Shown: piece by piece, positions 7,577-15,406 of the stretch
Position numbering within the stretch: the first letter of the stretch is position 1
Layout: the number at the start of each line of letters is the position of its first letter
Source: CAZBUK01 sp964495085
GTDB lineage: Bacteria; Bacteroidota; Ignavibacteria; T3Sed10-11
Direction: 5' to 3'
Assembly: GCA_964495085.1 (NCBI GenBank)
Contig: CAZBUK010000023.1
Location: forward strand, 1-47,656
Length of the DNA: 47,656 nucleotides
Notes under the pieces: generated by a model
Database searches by the model: none
The model's input: only the letters and a program-made list of their open reading frames with translations
Told to the model about the DNA's origin: nothing
Made by a program: the position numbers and the translations under genes

Positions 7577-9994
7577 ATGCTGACACACTATTTCAAGATC
7601 GCCTACAGAAATTACGAACGTCATAAATTTTTCGTCCTGCTCTCCGTTTTGAGTCTGGCGATCGCGCTCACTTCGGCGATTCTTATCGGCATGTACGTAA
7701 AGCAGGAATTCAGCTACGACAAATTTCATGCACGCAGCGGCGATATCTATCGCCTTGTCACGGTCAGCGAGAACCAGGGTCTCCGACGCGAGGTGGGCTT
7801 CGCCCCGCTCGCTCTGGCTCCGTTTCTGAAGGAATATTCACCGGTAGTCGAATCATTTGCCCGCATCTGGGTATACCGGCGTGCAATGCCGGTATCCGTT
7901 CCCGAAAGAAATATGGATTTTTACGAAGACCGCTTCGCCTGGGCAGAGGATACTTTCTTCGACATATTCGATTTTGAGATCGTTGCAGGCGACCGGGAGC
8001 GTCCCCTTCGGGAAGTCCGCAGTGTTGTGCTCACAGAATCGACGGCCCGGAAATATTTCGGCGATGAAGATCCTCTCGGGAGACAGATCCTATTCCGCGG
8101 CGAAACCGACATCCCCCTCTTCGTAACCGCCGTCATGGGCGACTTCCCGGTCAACTCCCATTTCCGTTTCGATTTCATCGCAAACATCAGAACCGCAGCG
8201 GAAGATTTCTGGCAGGGTGGAAATGCTACCCAGGAAATATTCACTGCATGGAATAATTTATTCGTGCCCGCCTATATACTGGTCACACCCGGCGCCGATC
8301 TGGATCCGCTGCTCGCTGAAGCCACGGCGCGTGTGAACGAACACCTAGACGTTCCCGGATCCGAATACACGGTCATGGCACAGCGAATCACGGATATTCA
8401 TTTAATGTCCCGATTGGACATCGGCGAATTCGATCTGAACGGCAGCATCGGAAACCTGCGCGCAGTCGTGATCGTCGGCGTCATCGTACTCGCGCTCGGA
8501 TGCTTCAACTTCGTGAATCTCGTAACGGCCCTGGCGGGGAGACGCGCCCGCGAGGTCGGACTCCGGAAAACGCTCGGGGGGAACCGCGCACAGCTCGTCG
8601 GCCAACACTACTTCGAATGCTCGCTGCTGGTGATTGCAGCGGCAATCTGTTCCCTGGTCTCCGTCGAACTCATACTTCCTCTCTTCAACAACTTTATCTA
8701 TTCCGTCAGTATGCTGAGTCTTTTCTCCGAACCCGCGGCCCTCCTTCTTTTTATTGCGTTGATCGCATCGGTCGTCCTCCTCTCCGGGGCGTATCCGGCG
8801 CTCTTCGTCTCCCGGTTCAACCCCGTGGCCGCCCTGAAAGGGAATTATTCCGAACGGCTCGGCGGAGGCAAACTAAGAAGAGTACTTGTCACCCTGCAGT
8901 TTGCAATGAGCGGAGCGCTGATCATCTGCACGATCGTTGTCTATCAGCAATTGGATTTTATGAGGAAGAAGGACCTCGGTTTCTCGAGCGAACAGGTCGT
9001 CGTAATCCCCATTCACCGGGATAACGCGATTATTCCGAGGTTCGATCGCTTGAAGGATGCCTTTCTGAAGCATGCCTCTGTACGCGGCGTAACCGCGTCT
9101 TCTCATATATTGCTCGACTCCTATACCTACACGGATACCTTCAGATTCCCCGGGAGCGATCAAACCCATCGATGGCAGGTGTACACCGTCGATGGTGATT
9201 TTCCCGTGGTATACGACCTGGAACTGATAGCTGGTCGGGTTTTCCGGTCAAGCGATCGGGCTGATACAAACGCCGTCATACTCAATGAAGAAGCGGTCAG
9301 GCAATCGGGGCTCCAGCCCGAAGAACTGCTCGGCCGCATCATTGAGGACCGCACGCTGAACACCTCCGGCCCGGTCGTGGGTATTGTCCGGGATTTTCAT
9401 TTCCACTCGCTGTACAGAAACATTCAGCCGTTCACGCTGCTCAACCGGCCGGACCTTGTCGATTATATTTCGGTGAAAATCAGTCCGTCACAGGTACCCG
9501 CAACCATGGAATACCTGAAGGAGCTCTGGTCGGAAATTATCCCTGAAGCGTCGTTCGGATATTTTTTCCTGGACAGCACCTTCGAAACCCTTTATGCGCG
9601 GGAGGAAAAGCTCGGACGCTCGATTCTCGCGTTCTCGCTTATCGCCATCTTTCTCGCCTGTCTCGGTCTTTTCGGTTTGTCCCTCTATACGGCCGAGCGG
9701 CGTACGAAAGAGATCGGCGTCAGGAAGGTGCTCGGAGCATCGGTTTGGGACATCGTTCGCCTTCTCGGATCCGAATTTACCCGACTGGTCGTGCTCGCAC
9801 TATTTCTGGCTCTCCCTGTTTCTTATTTCCTCATGAATCGATGGCTGGACGCATTTGCATACCGCATCGAGGTTACGCCGTTCATCCTGACGGGAGGAGC
9901 GGCGGCGGTCCTCACCGCCGCATGGCTCACCGTACTCTGGCATTCCCTGCGCGCTGCCGGTGCGAATCCTGTCCATAGCCTGAGAAGCGAATGA
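7577..9994 (+). CDS. ABC transporter permease, MacB/FtsX family
   Basis: An 805-aa inner-membrane protein with the two-half architecture common in FCB bacteria. Each half has an N-terminal transmembrane helix, a periplasmic MacB-like core domain and a three-helix FtsX bundle. The start 'MLTHYFKIAYRNYERHKFF' is the family's usual opening. The first FtsX segment contains 'RAREVGLRKTLGG' and the second 'RTKEIGVRKVLGAS', the matched coupling-region signatures. Such permeases pair with a MacB/LolD-type ATPase to drive export of peptides, lipoproteins or drugs by mechanotransmission. No ATPase or membrane-fusion gene is adjacent. ATG 7577 is chosen over an upstream TTG because of the conserved N-terminus and a GGGAGAG just before it. 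Confidence 0.9.
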   Translation: MLTHYFKIAYRNYERHKFFVLLSVLSLAIALTSAILIGMYVKQEFSYDKFHARSGDIYRLVTVSENQGLRREVGFAPLALAPFLKEYSPVVESFARIWVYRRAMPVSVPERNMDFYEDRFAWAEDTFFDIFDFEIVAGDRERPLREVRSVVLTESTARKYFGDEDPLGRQILFRGETDIPLFVTAVMGDFPVNSHFRFDFIANIRTAAEDFWQGGNATQEIFTAWNNLFVPAYILVTPGADLDPLLAEATARVNEHLDVPGSEYTVMAQRITDIHLMSRLDIGEFDLNGSIGNLRAVVIVGVIVLALGCFNFVNLVTALAGRRAREVGLRKTLGGNRAQLVGQHYFECSLLVIAAAICSLVSVELILPLFNNFIYSVSMLSLFSEPAALLLFIALIASVVLLSGAYPALFVSRFNPVAALKGNYSERLGGGKLRRVLVTLQFAMSGALIICTIVVYQQLDFMRKKDLGFSSEQVVVIPIHRDNAIIPRFDRLKDAFLKHASVRGVTASSHILLDSYTYTDTFRFPGSDQTHRWQVYTVDGDFPVVYDLELIAGRVFRSSDRADTNAVILNEEAVRQSGLQPEELLGRIIEDRTLNTSGPVVGIVRDFHFHSLYRNIQPFTLLNRPDLVDYISVKISPSQVPATMEYLKELWSEIIPEASFGYFFLDSTFETLYAREEKLGRSILAFSLIAIFLACLGLFGLSLYTAERRTKEIGVRKVLGASVWDIVRLLGSEFTRLVVLALFLALPVSYFLMNRWLDAFAYRIEVTPFILTGGAAAVLTAAWLTVLWHSLRAAGANPVHSLRSE

Positions 9995-10127
9995 TTCAAT
10001 GTCATATCTATTATTTCGATATACGTCAGGTTGCAAGAGGGATCGGGAAGTAACTATTCACCGATTGTCCAACGGAACGATAATCGGCCGATGCGGGTTT
10101 CATTTTTTCATCGCAGGGAATCGCCTC

Positions 10128-10598
10128 ATGACCGATGAACATCTGAAAAAGGTGGAAGTTGCCATAGCTCTCCGGACATCTCCGGAGAGCATTATTTCCG
10201 CATTCACCGATGCCGAATCGCTGCGCGGCTGGTGGGGAGTCGAGCGAATGCTGGTAGAGAAAAAGACGGGCGGCGTATATACCCTTGCGTGGAACGTTTC
10301 TGAAATAGGATTCGGATACGTGAGCACCGGAGTTATAAAAGAATATGACCCGGGCGGATTGCTCGTTGTCGGGAATATGGTCTACATGAATCCAGCGCGT
10401 CCCATGCTCGGGCCGATGACCCTTTCCATCAGAGCCGCCGGTAAAATGGAATTGTCCGAATTATACCTTTGTCAGGACGGCTACGGAGAGAGTCCGGACT
10501 GGGACTGGTATTACGACGCCGTGAAGACGGCTTGGCCGGAAGTATTGAACTCGTTGAAACAGTACCTGGAACGGAAGACGGGCGATACGCAAGCATAA
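10128..10598 (+). CDS. SRPBCC / AHSA1-family protein
   Basis: A 156-aa SRPBCC protein, the fourth in the first 11 kb. It has the family opening 'VEVAIALRTSPESIISAFTD', with 'LRGWWGVERM' and 'TGGVYTLAWN' next. The C-terminal helix 'AVKTAWPEVLNSLKQYLER' closes the pocket. ATG 10128 is preferred over an in-frame ATG at 9999: AGGGA lies eight bases before 10128, and residues upstream of it are not family-like. It follows the permease by about 130 bases and precedes a membrane-barrel gene, with no sign of a shared function. The ligand is unknown. Confidence 0.8.
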   Translation: MTDEHLKKVEVAIALRTSPESIISAFTDAESLRGWWGVERMLVEKKTGGVYTLAWNVSEIGFGYVSTGVIKEYDPGGLLVVGNMVYMNPARPMLGPMTLSIRAAGKMELSELYLCQDGYGESPDWDWYYDAVKTAWPEVLNSLKQYLERKTGDTQA

Positions 10599-10640
10599 TC
10601 GTCAATTTCACATATTTCCATGAACTCTGAAAGAACAACC

Positions 10641-11303
10641 ATGAAACACATCATGCTTGCTATGCTTCTCCTCTGCATCCCCAGGGAAGCATCTTCACAG
10701 ACGAACGCCATGCACCGGTTTAAGATATCGCTCGACAGAACTGCTGCCTCCGATTATCACGCCATTCAGATCCTTTATGTCGATAAGGAGGAGATAGCGT
10801 CGCAGCATGAAACCATTACTATCTCAGCCTCATATAACCGGCTCGGCGACTTCGGAAAAGGTTTTTACATAAATTACGGACTTTCGATCGCTGACAAAGG
10901 CTACCGGGAACATCTGCTCGTAATTGACTTCTCGGACGGTAGCTTCAACCGGTCCGATAAACATATACGGATGTTTTATCTCGGCATCTCTATATCGCTT
11001 GCTTATAATCTCAATATCTACGGACAAACTCTGAGAGGTTATTTTGAAACCCGCATCATTCCAGAAGTACTTCTCAGCCGGACACAGAGCAAATACCTGA
11101 ATTACGATCTGAACAGATTCGGACTGAGCTACATAGTCGCGGCCGGCATACAAATGCGAATCGACGGCGATCTCTACCTGATACTCTCGCCCGAAATACG
11201 GTTTCCCGCCGCGGCTTACGATACCGGAAAACGGGATACACCCTTCAGTATAACAAACTATAAACCCAATATTACCGGTTTGACAGTAGAACTTCAATTC
11301 TGA
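10641..11303 (+). CDS. Putative outer-membrane beta-barrel protein, function unknown
   Basis: A 220-aa exported protein. Residues ~1-20 (KHIMLAMLLLCIPREASSQ) form a signal peptide. The rest is rich in alternating hydrophobic/polar stretches such as 'HETITISASYNRLGDF' and 'HIRMFYLGISISLAYNL', and it ends in 'LTVELQF' with a terminal aromatic residue. This pattern fits a small outer-membrane barrel of roughly 8-10 strands. I do not recognise a named family. ATG 10641 is chosen because the signal peptide starts there; ATG 10620 would add seven polar residues. It may share a transcript with the SRPBCC gene 42 bases upstream. Confidence 0.65.
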   Translation: MKHIMLAMLLLCIPREASSQTNAMHRFKISLDRTAASDYHAIQILYVDKEEIASQHETITISASYNRLGDFGKGFYINYGLSIADKGYREHLLVIDFSDGSFNRSDKHIRMFYLGISISLAYNLNIYGQTLRGYFETRIIPEVLLSRTQSKYLNYDLNRFGLSYIVAAGIQMRIDGDLYLILSPEIRFPAAAYDTGKRDTPFSITNYKPNITGLTVELQF

Positions 11304-11318
11304 CGTTACGAACTATCA

Positions 11319-12545
11319 ATGTGGAAGCTAACCCAAAAAAACATACCGGTCGTCCTGGGTGCCGGCCTTACGATCCTCCTTATTTTATTTGCCTGGCTGA
11401 ATACGACGGCGATGCCCGTAGTCGTGAATGTCGGCGGGATCGGCGTTGTGATCGCCTGTACCGTATTACTTTTACTCGGATTTACAATCTATCGTTCTCT
11501 GACCCGCCCCACACAATACCGCGGTACGCCCCTTGCATTGGTGTGTTTTCTGATCGCTCTGGTTTCGGGAGGATGGTTTCTTTACGATGCTTATCTCTCC
11601 TTCCATCGTGAGGAGGTCACGTTCAGTAACGAGAACATCGTTCTTGCCGGAACCGTCTACCTGCCGACGGCCCCATGCCCCTGTCCGGCAGCCGTTCTGA
11701 TACACGGTTCCGGCAGACAGACACGGGACGAATACCGGTACTATGCCCGTAACCTTGCGCAGCGGGGCATAATCGCCCTTGCCTACGATAAACGAGGTAC
11801 AGGCGGCTCGACCGGAGAATTGTACGCTGCCGGTTATAGGGAATACGCTCAGGATGCCCTGGCCGGCGCACTGCTGCTCAGCCAGAGAAACGACGTTATA
11901 TCCGCCGCAGTCGGTCTGATCGGATTCAGTGAGGGTGAATGGGTTGCGCCGCTCGCCTATACCGCTGCAGATGACAAACCGGGTTTCATCATCGTCGTCG
12001 GACCGAGTGGACTTTCTCCTGCCGATCAGGTTCAGGCGGAGATCGCGATACGACTCCATTCCCTAGGATTCGATCCACATAGCATCGAAGAAGCGCTTGC
12101 ACTCAACGATCAGGTGCTGCATTTCCAACGAACTGGACTCGGACGCGATACGCTCCTTGCCGATATCCTCCGGTCAGGCAATCTACCGTGGTTTACCGCT
12201 GCCGGGGATATCCCGGGCGATGGCGAAGAACTCGGCATGTATGAGCATTACGTCTGGTGGCGAGCGGTAATGGATACGAATCCCGATAGTATCTGGGCCG
12301 ATGTCTATGCACCGGTCTTATTCATAAAGGGCGGGAAGGATTCCCGGTCGACAGCGGAGCTTGCAGAACAAAAGCTCAGAACGATTCTGGAGAGCGGTGG
12401 GAATCGTAACGCCGAATTCGTACACTTTCCGGGGGCGGATCATATGATACTTGAATGGCCGTTCGGAGCCGGGGTTCCCCCGCCGGTCTTCTCCGACGGT
12501 TATCCGGACATATTGGCTGACTGGATTCGAGATATCACCAGGTGA
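11319..12545 (+). CDS. Membrane-anchored alpha/beta hydrolase
   Basis: A 408-aa protein with three N-terminal hydrophobic segments (about 9-28, 34-56 and 70-90) followed by an alpha/beta-hydrolase domain. The oxyanion region is 'VLIHGSG' (126-132), the nucleophile elbow is GFSEG with S204, and the acid and base are probably D341 ('GGKDSRS') and H375 ('GADHM'). 'AYDKRGTGGSTG' is typical of the dienelactone-hydrolase / YqiA-like acyl-esterase branch. The catalytic domain probably faces the periplasm, but orientation is inferred. The substrate is unknown. It starts 15 bases after the upstream barrel gene, so the two are probably co-transcribed. Confidence 0.85.
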   Translation: MWKLTQKNIPVVLGAGLTILLILFAWLNTTAMPVVVNVGGIGVVIACTVLLLLGFTIYRSLTRPTQYRGTPLALVCFLIALVSGGWFLYDAYLSFHREEVTFSNENIVLAGTVYLPTAPCPCPAAVLIHGSGRQTRDEYRYYARNLAQRGIIALAYDKRGTGGSTGELYAAGYREYAQDALAGALLLSQRNDVISAAVGLIGFSEGEWVAPLAYTAADDKPGFIIVVGPSGLSPADQVQAEIAIRLHSLGFDPHSIEEALALNDQVLHFQRTGLGRDTLLADILRSGNLPWFTAAGDIPGDGEELGMYEHYVWWRAVMDTNPDSIWADVYAPVLFIKGGKDSRSTAELAEQKLRTILESGGNRNAEFVHFPGADHMILEWPFGAGVPPPVFSDGYPDILADWIRDITR

Positions 12546-12555
12546 TCGGCTCTCC

Positions 12556-12567
12556 AATACCGGTATT
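12556..12567. repeat. 12-base perfect palindrome
   Basis: AATACCGGTATT lies immediately before a TTGACA (12567-12572), 50 bases upstream of the DUF1579-like gene. It could be an operator; no matching -10 at good spacing was found. Confidence 0.4.
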
Positions 12568-12616
12568 TGACAACTCGGTTTCATTATCCATCGATTAACT
12601 GTACGGAGGCGATTCC

Positions 12617-13138
12617 ATGAATCTAAGCATGGCGATTATTCTTTCGACTCTGTTGATCCCGGTGGCGGATCACAAACAAAACAGAGCCGCGGATCTTCAA
12701 CCGGAACAACATTTCAATTTCTGGATCGGCGAGTGGGACGTATCGTGGCACGACGAAGACGGGAATGCCGCTTCAGGCAGAAACCTCATCCGAAGAATTC
12801 TGAACGATCGTGTCATCGAAGAAAATTTCAGCGTGCTCAGCGGCCGGTATGAAAGCTATTCGGGGAGAAGCTGGAGTGTCTTCGATGATGGTCTCGGGGA
12901 GTGGAAACAAACCTGGGTCGATAACAACGGCGCATACCTGGATTTTACCGGCGCGATTGACGAAGATAAGCGAATTTTCCAGCGGGTCGGGAAAGACAAC
13001 CATGGGAAGACGGTCCATCAGCGCATGGTTTTTTACGACATCGGGGATGATTCGTTTACCTGGGACTGGCAGGTGTCGATCGACGGAGGGGCATCGTGGG
13101 AACTGCGCTGGAGAATCTTTTATAATCGCGCAAAATAA
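12617..13138 (+). CDS. DUF1579-like (lipocalin-like) exported protein
   Basis: A 173-aa protein carrying the DUF1579-type signature 'FNFWIGEWDVSWHDEDG' shortly after an N-terminal hydrophobic stretch (residues 1-15), which suggests export. Later strands such as 'WKQTWVDNNGAYLDFTG' and 'FTWDWQVSIDGGASWELRW' are typical of this beta-barrel, lipocalin-like family. Its role is unknown; members often lie among DinB, AHSA1 and VOC genes, as here. GGAGG at 12605-12609 precedes ATG 12617. It is convergent with the DUF309 gene. Confidence 0.78.
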   Translation: MNLSMAIILSTLLIPVADHKQNRAADLQPEQHFNFWIGEWDVSWHDEDGNAASGRNLIRRILNDRVIEENFSVLSGRYESYSGRSWSVFDDGLGEWKQTWVDNNGAYLDFTGAIDEDKRIFQRVGKDNHGKTVHQRMVFYDIGDDSFTWDWQVSIDGGASWELRWRIFYNRAK

Positions 13139-13215
13139 ACACACTGCACGAGAAATTGGTATTCCGGAACCGTGCCGTACGGCCGCGGTACAGGCGACGG
13201 CGCATTCCGGGTCCG

Positions 13216-13662
13216 TCAGCTTCGCCGCCGTATCTTTACAATCGGAATCAGACCAGGTTCAAAATCTTCAATTCCATCCTTTCCCAATTCCAGCGCCCGG
13301 CGCTTCGATTCCTCGATCTTCGTGCAGAGATAGCCGACATCCACGCCGAGAAATTCAGGTTCGAACAAGTGAAGCTTCGACAATGCGTTATCGCAGTGAC
13401 GCAGCATGCCCGTATATTTCCCGTTCATTAATTGATGATACGCAGCGGCCATTTGGATCAATCCCTGAAAGAAGATGCGGCTGTCTGCGGCGATCCGTTT
13501 CCAGACGTCCTCCCATGCTTCGTGCGCGTGCCAGAATCTTCCTTCGTTGAACAATTCAGCTCCCCTGGAGAAATCTTCCCGGTCTTTCGCATCCAACGCC
13601 GGTTCGCTGAGCATGTTCGGGTCGATCTCATCGGGACGCTTTTTCCGGGGCACTCGATGCAT
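13216..13662 (-). CDS. DUF309 family protein
   Basis: A 148-aa soluble helical protein of the DUF309 family. Its hallmark sequence is present: 'FNEGRFWHAHEAWEDVW' near residue 40 and 'FFQGLIQMAAAYHQLMNG' near 70. Conserved His/Glu residues in the HEAWE motif resemble a metal or ligand site, but no function is established for the family. GGGAGA precedes the ATG at 13662. The gene is divergent from the AbgT transporter, whose start lies about 125 bases away. Confidence 0.85.
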   Translation of the reverse strand: MHRVPRKKRPDEIDPNMLSEPALDAKDREDFSRGAELFNEGRFWHAHEAWEDVWKRIAADSRIFFQGLIQMAAAYHQLMNGKYTGMLRHCDNALSKLHLFEPEFLGVDVGYLCTKIEESKRRALELGKDGIEDFEPGLIPIVKIRRRS

Positions 13663-13786
13663 CGCTGTCTCCCGTTTGATTTTAGATTCGGGTTACCATA
13701 TATTGATCAGATTCTTTCACATCCGGCATCTCTATTTCGATCCGGACCCTCCGAACCCCCATATACAAAATATAAACCGGACACCT

Positions 13787-15343
13787 ATGAGTCAACACAA
13801 TAAATCCGGCAACGAGCGTAAAGGCTTTTTAATGCGAGCGCTCGACTTCATCGAGGTAGTAGGCAATAAGCTGCCGCATCCCGCAACTCTGTTCGCGCTG
13901 TTCGCTGTTATAGTCCTGCTCTTGTCCGCTGTATTTGCCTCGTTCGATTTCTACGCGCTTCATCCGACCACAGAGGAGCGAATCGAGCCCGTCAATCTCC
14001 TAACGGGCGAAGGGGTGCGGTTGATCGTGACGAATATGGTTCGCAACTTTACGAGCTTTCTCCCGCTCGGCGTCGTGCTCGTGGCAATGCTGGGGGTAGG
14101 CGTAGCGGAAGGGGCAGGCTTTATGGGAGCGCTGCTCAAAGGACTCGTGCTTTCGGCTCCAAAACGCCTCATCACCCTCGTCGTCGTTTTTGCGGGCGTT
14201 ATTTCGAATGCAGCTTCCGAAGCCGGATATGTGATCGTCGTTCCGCTCGGGGCGCTCGTGTTCCTCGCTTTCAAAAGGCATCCGATGGCGGGACTCGCCG
14301 CGGCATTTGCCGGTGTCTCGGGAGGGTACAGCGCCAACCTGGTTCTCGGAACCATCGATCCGTTGCTTGCCGGAATTTCAGAGGAGATGGCGAAGATTAT
14401 CGATCCGGCCTATACCGTGAATCCGGCTGCTAATTATTATTTTATGGTGGCTTCCGTATTTACTATCACGCTGGCGGGAACGTACATCACGGAGCGGTTC
14501 GTCGAACCGCGTCTCGGAAAATACACGGGCGTTCCGGACGGCGAAACCGGTCACGAAAACAACATGGATGCGCTCACAGCGGTTGAGAAACGTGGCCTGA
14601 TAGCCGCTGGGTTGACAGCCCTCGCTTTTACCTCCCTGGTGCTCGTCGCACTGCTTCCGGAGAACGGCATGCTGCGGAATCCCGAGACGGGCGATATTCT
14701 CGACTCGCCGTTCCTGAACGGGATTGTGGCATTCATTTTTATCGGGTTCCTGCTTCCCGGACTCGCCTACGGGTTCGTCACGAAAAAATTTCTGACCGAC
14801 AGCGATGTGATCAATTCGATGGGAAAGACGATCAGCACACTAGGTGTATACATCGTCCTTGTGTTCTTCGCTGCGCAGTTCGTTGCATATTTCGGTTGGA
14901 CAAATCTCGGACTCATTTTCGCGATCAAAGGGGCCGAGCTCCTCAAATCGGTCGGTTTGACCGGTTATCTGCTCATATTCGCCTTCATCCTCGTCTCCGC
15001 ATTCATCAATCTCTTCATGGGTAGCGCATCTGCGAAGTGGGCCATCATGGCTCCGGTGTTCATTCCGATGTTCATGCTGGTGGGGTTCTCTCCGGAGATG
15101 ACGCAACTCGCCTACCGCATCGGCGATTCGACGACGAACATCGTCACCCCGATGATGTCGTACTTCGCGCTCATTGTGGCATTCGCACAGAAATACGATA
15201 AACGATACGGGATCGGCACAATCATTTCGACGATGCTCCCCTATTCAATAGGATTTTTACTGGTGTGGTCCGCGATGTTGATCGCATGGATCGCGTTAGG
15301 TTTTCCCATCGGTCCGGGTGCGAAGATCTATTACCTGCCTTAG
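13787..15343 (+). CDS. AbgT-family transporter
   Basis: A 518-aa inner-membrane transporter of the AbgT family (p-aminobenzoyl-glutamate transporter; some members export sulfonamides). It has about 11-13 hydrophobic segments. Characteristic family stretches are 'NKLPHPATLFALFAVIV' at the N-terminus, 'ASEAGYVIVVPLGALVF', 'AGVSGGYSANLVLGTIDPLL', 'MGSASAKWAIMAPVFIPMF' and 'GDSTTNIVTPMMSYF'. The length matches the family (~510 aa). ATG 13787 is where the conserved protein begins; the open frame extends 104 codons upstream over the DUF309 gene without family similarity. A strong hairpin follows the stop. Confidence 0.92.
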   Translation: MSQHNKSGNERKGFLMRALDFIEVVGNKLPHPATLFALFAVIVLLLSAVFASFDFYALHPTTEERIEPVNLLTGEGVRLIVTNMVRNFTSFLPLGVVLVAMLGVGVAEGAGFMGALLKGLVLSAPKRLITLVVVFAGVISNAASEAGYVIVVPLGALVFLAFKRHPMAGLAAAFAGVSGGYSANLVLGTIDPLLAGISEEMAKIIDPAYTVNPAANYYFMVASVFTITLAGTYITERFVEPRLGKYTGVPDGETGHENNMDALTAVEKRGLIAAGLTALAFTSLVLVALLPENGMLRNPETGDILDSPFLNGIVAFIFIGFLLPGLAYGFVTKKFLTDSDVINSMGKTISTLGVYIVLVFFAAQFVAYFGWTNLGLIFAIKGAELLKSVGLTGYLLIFAFILVSAFINLFMGSASAKWAIMAPVFIPMFMLVGFSPEMTQLAYRIGDSTTNIVTPMMSYFALIVAFAQKYDKRYGIGTIISTMLPYSIGFLLVWSAMLIAWIALGFPIGPGAKIYYLP

Positions 15344-15367
15344 CGGAAATTATTTATTGAGAGGACG

Positions 15368-15402
15368 CAGGGAAGAGAAGTGCGTGGAGCTTCTCTTCCC
15401 TG
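15368..15402. terminator. Rho-independent terminator between convergent genes
   Basis: A 13-base perfect stem, CAGGGAAGAGAAG (15368-15380) with CTTCTCTTCCCTG (15390-15402), and a 9-base loop. It is followed on the + strand by an AT-rich TATTTTATTTT stretch. It separates the AbgT gene from yidC, which ends at 15407 on the other strand, and may serve both. Confidence 0.8.
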
Positions 15403-15406
15403 ATGC

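Noticed and set aside
13475..13786. N-terminal extension of the AbgT frame
   Set aside because: Overlaps the DUF309 gene on the other strand, has no family similarity, and ATG 13787 starts the conserved transporter.
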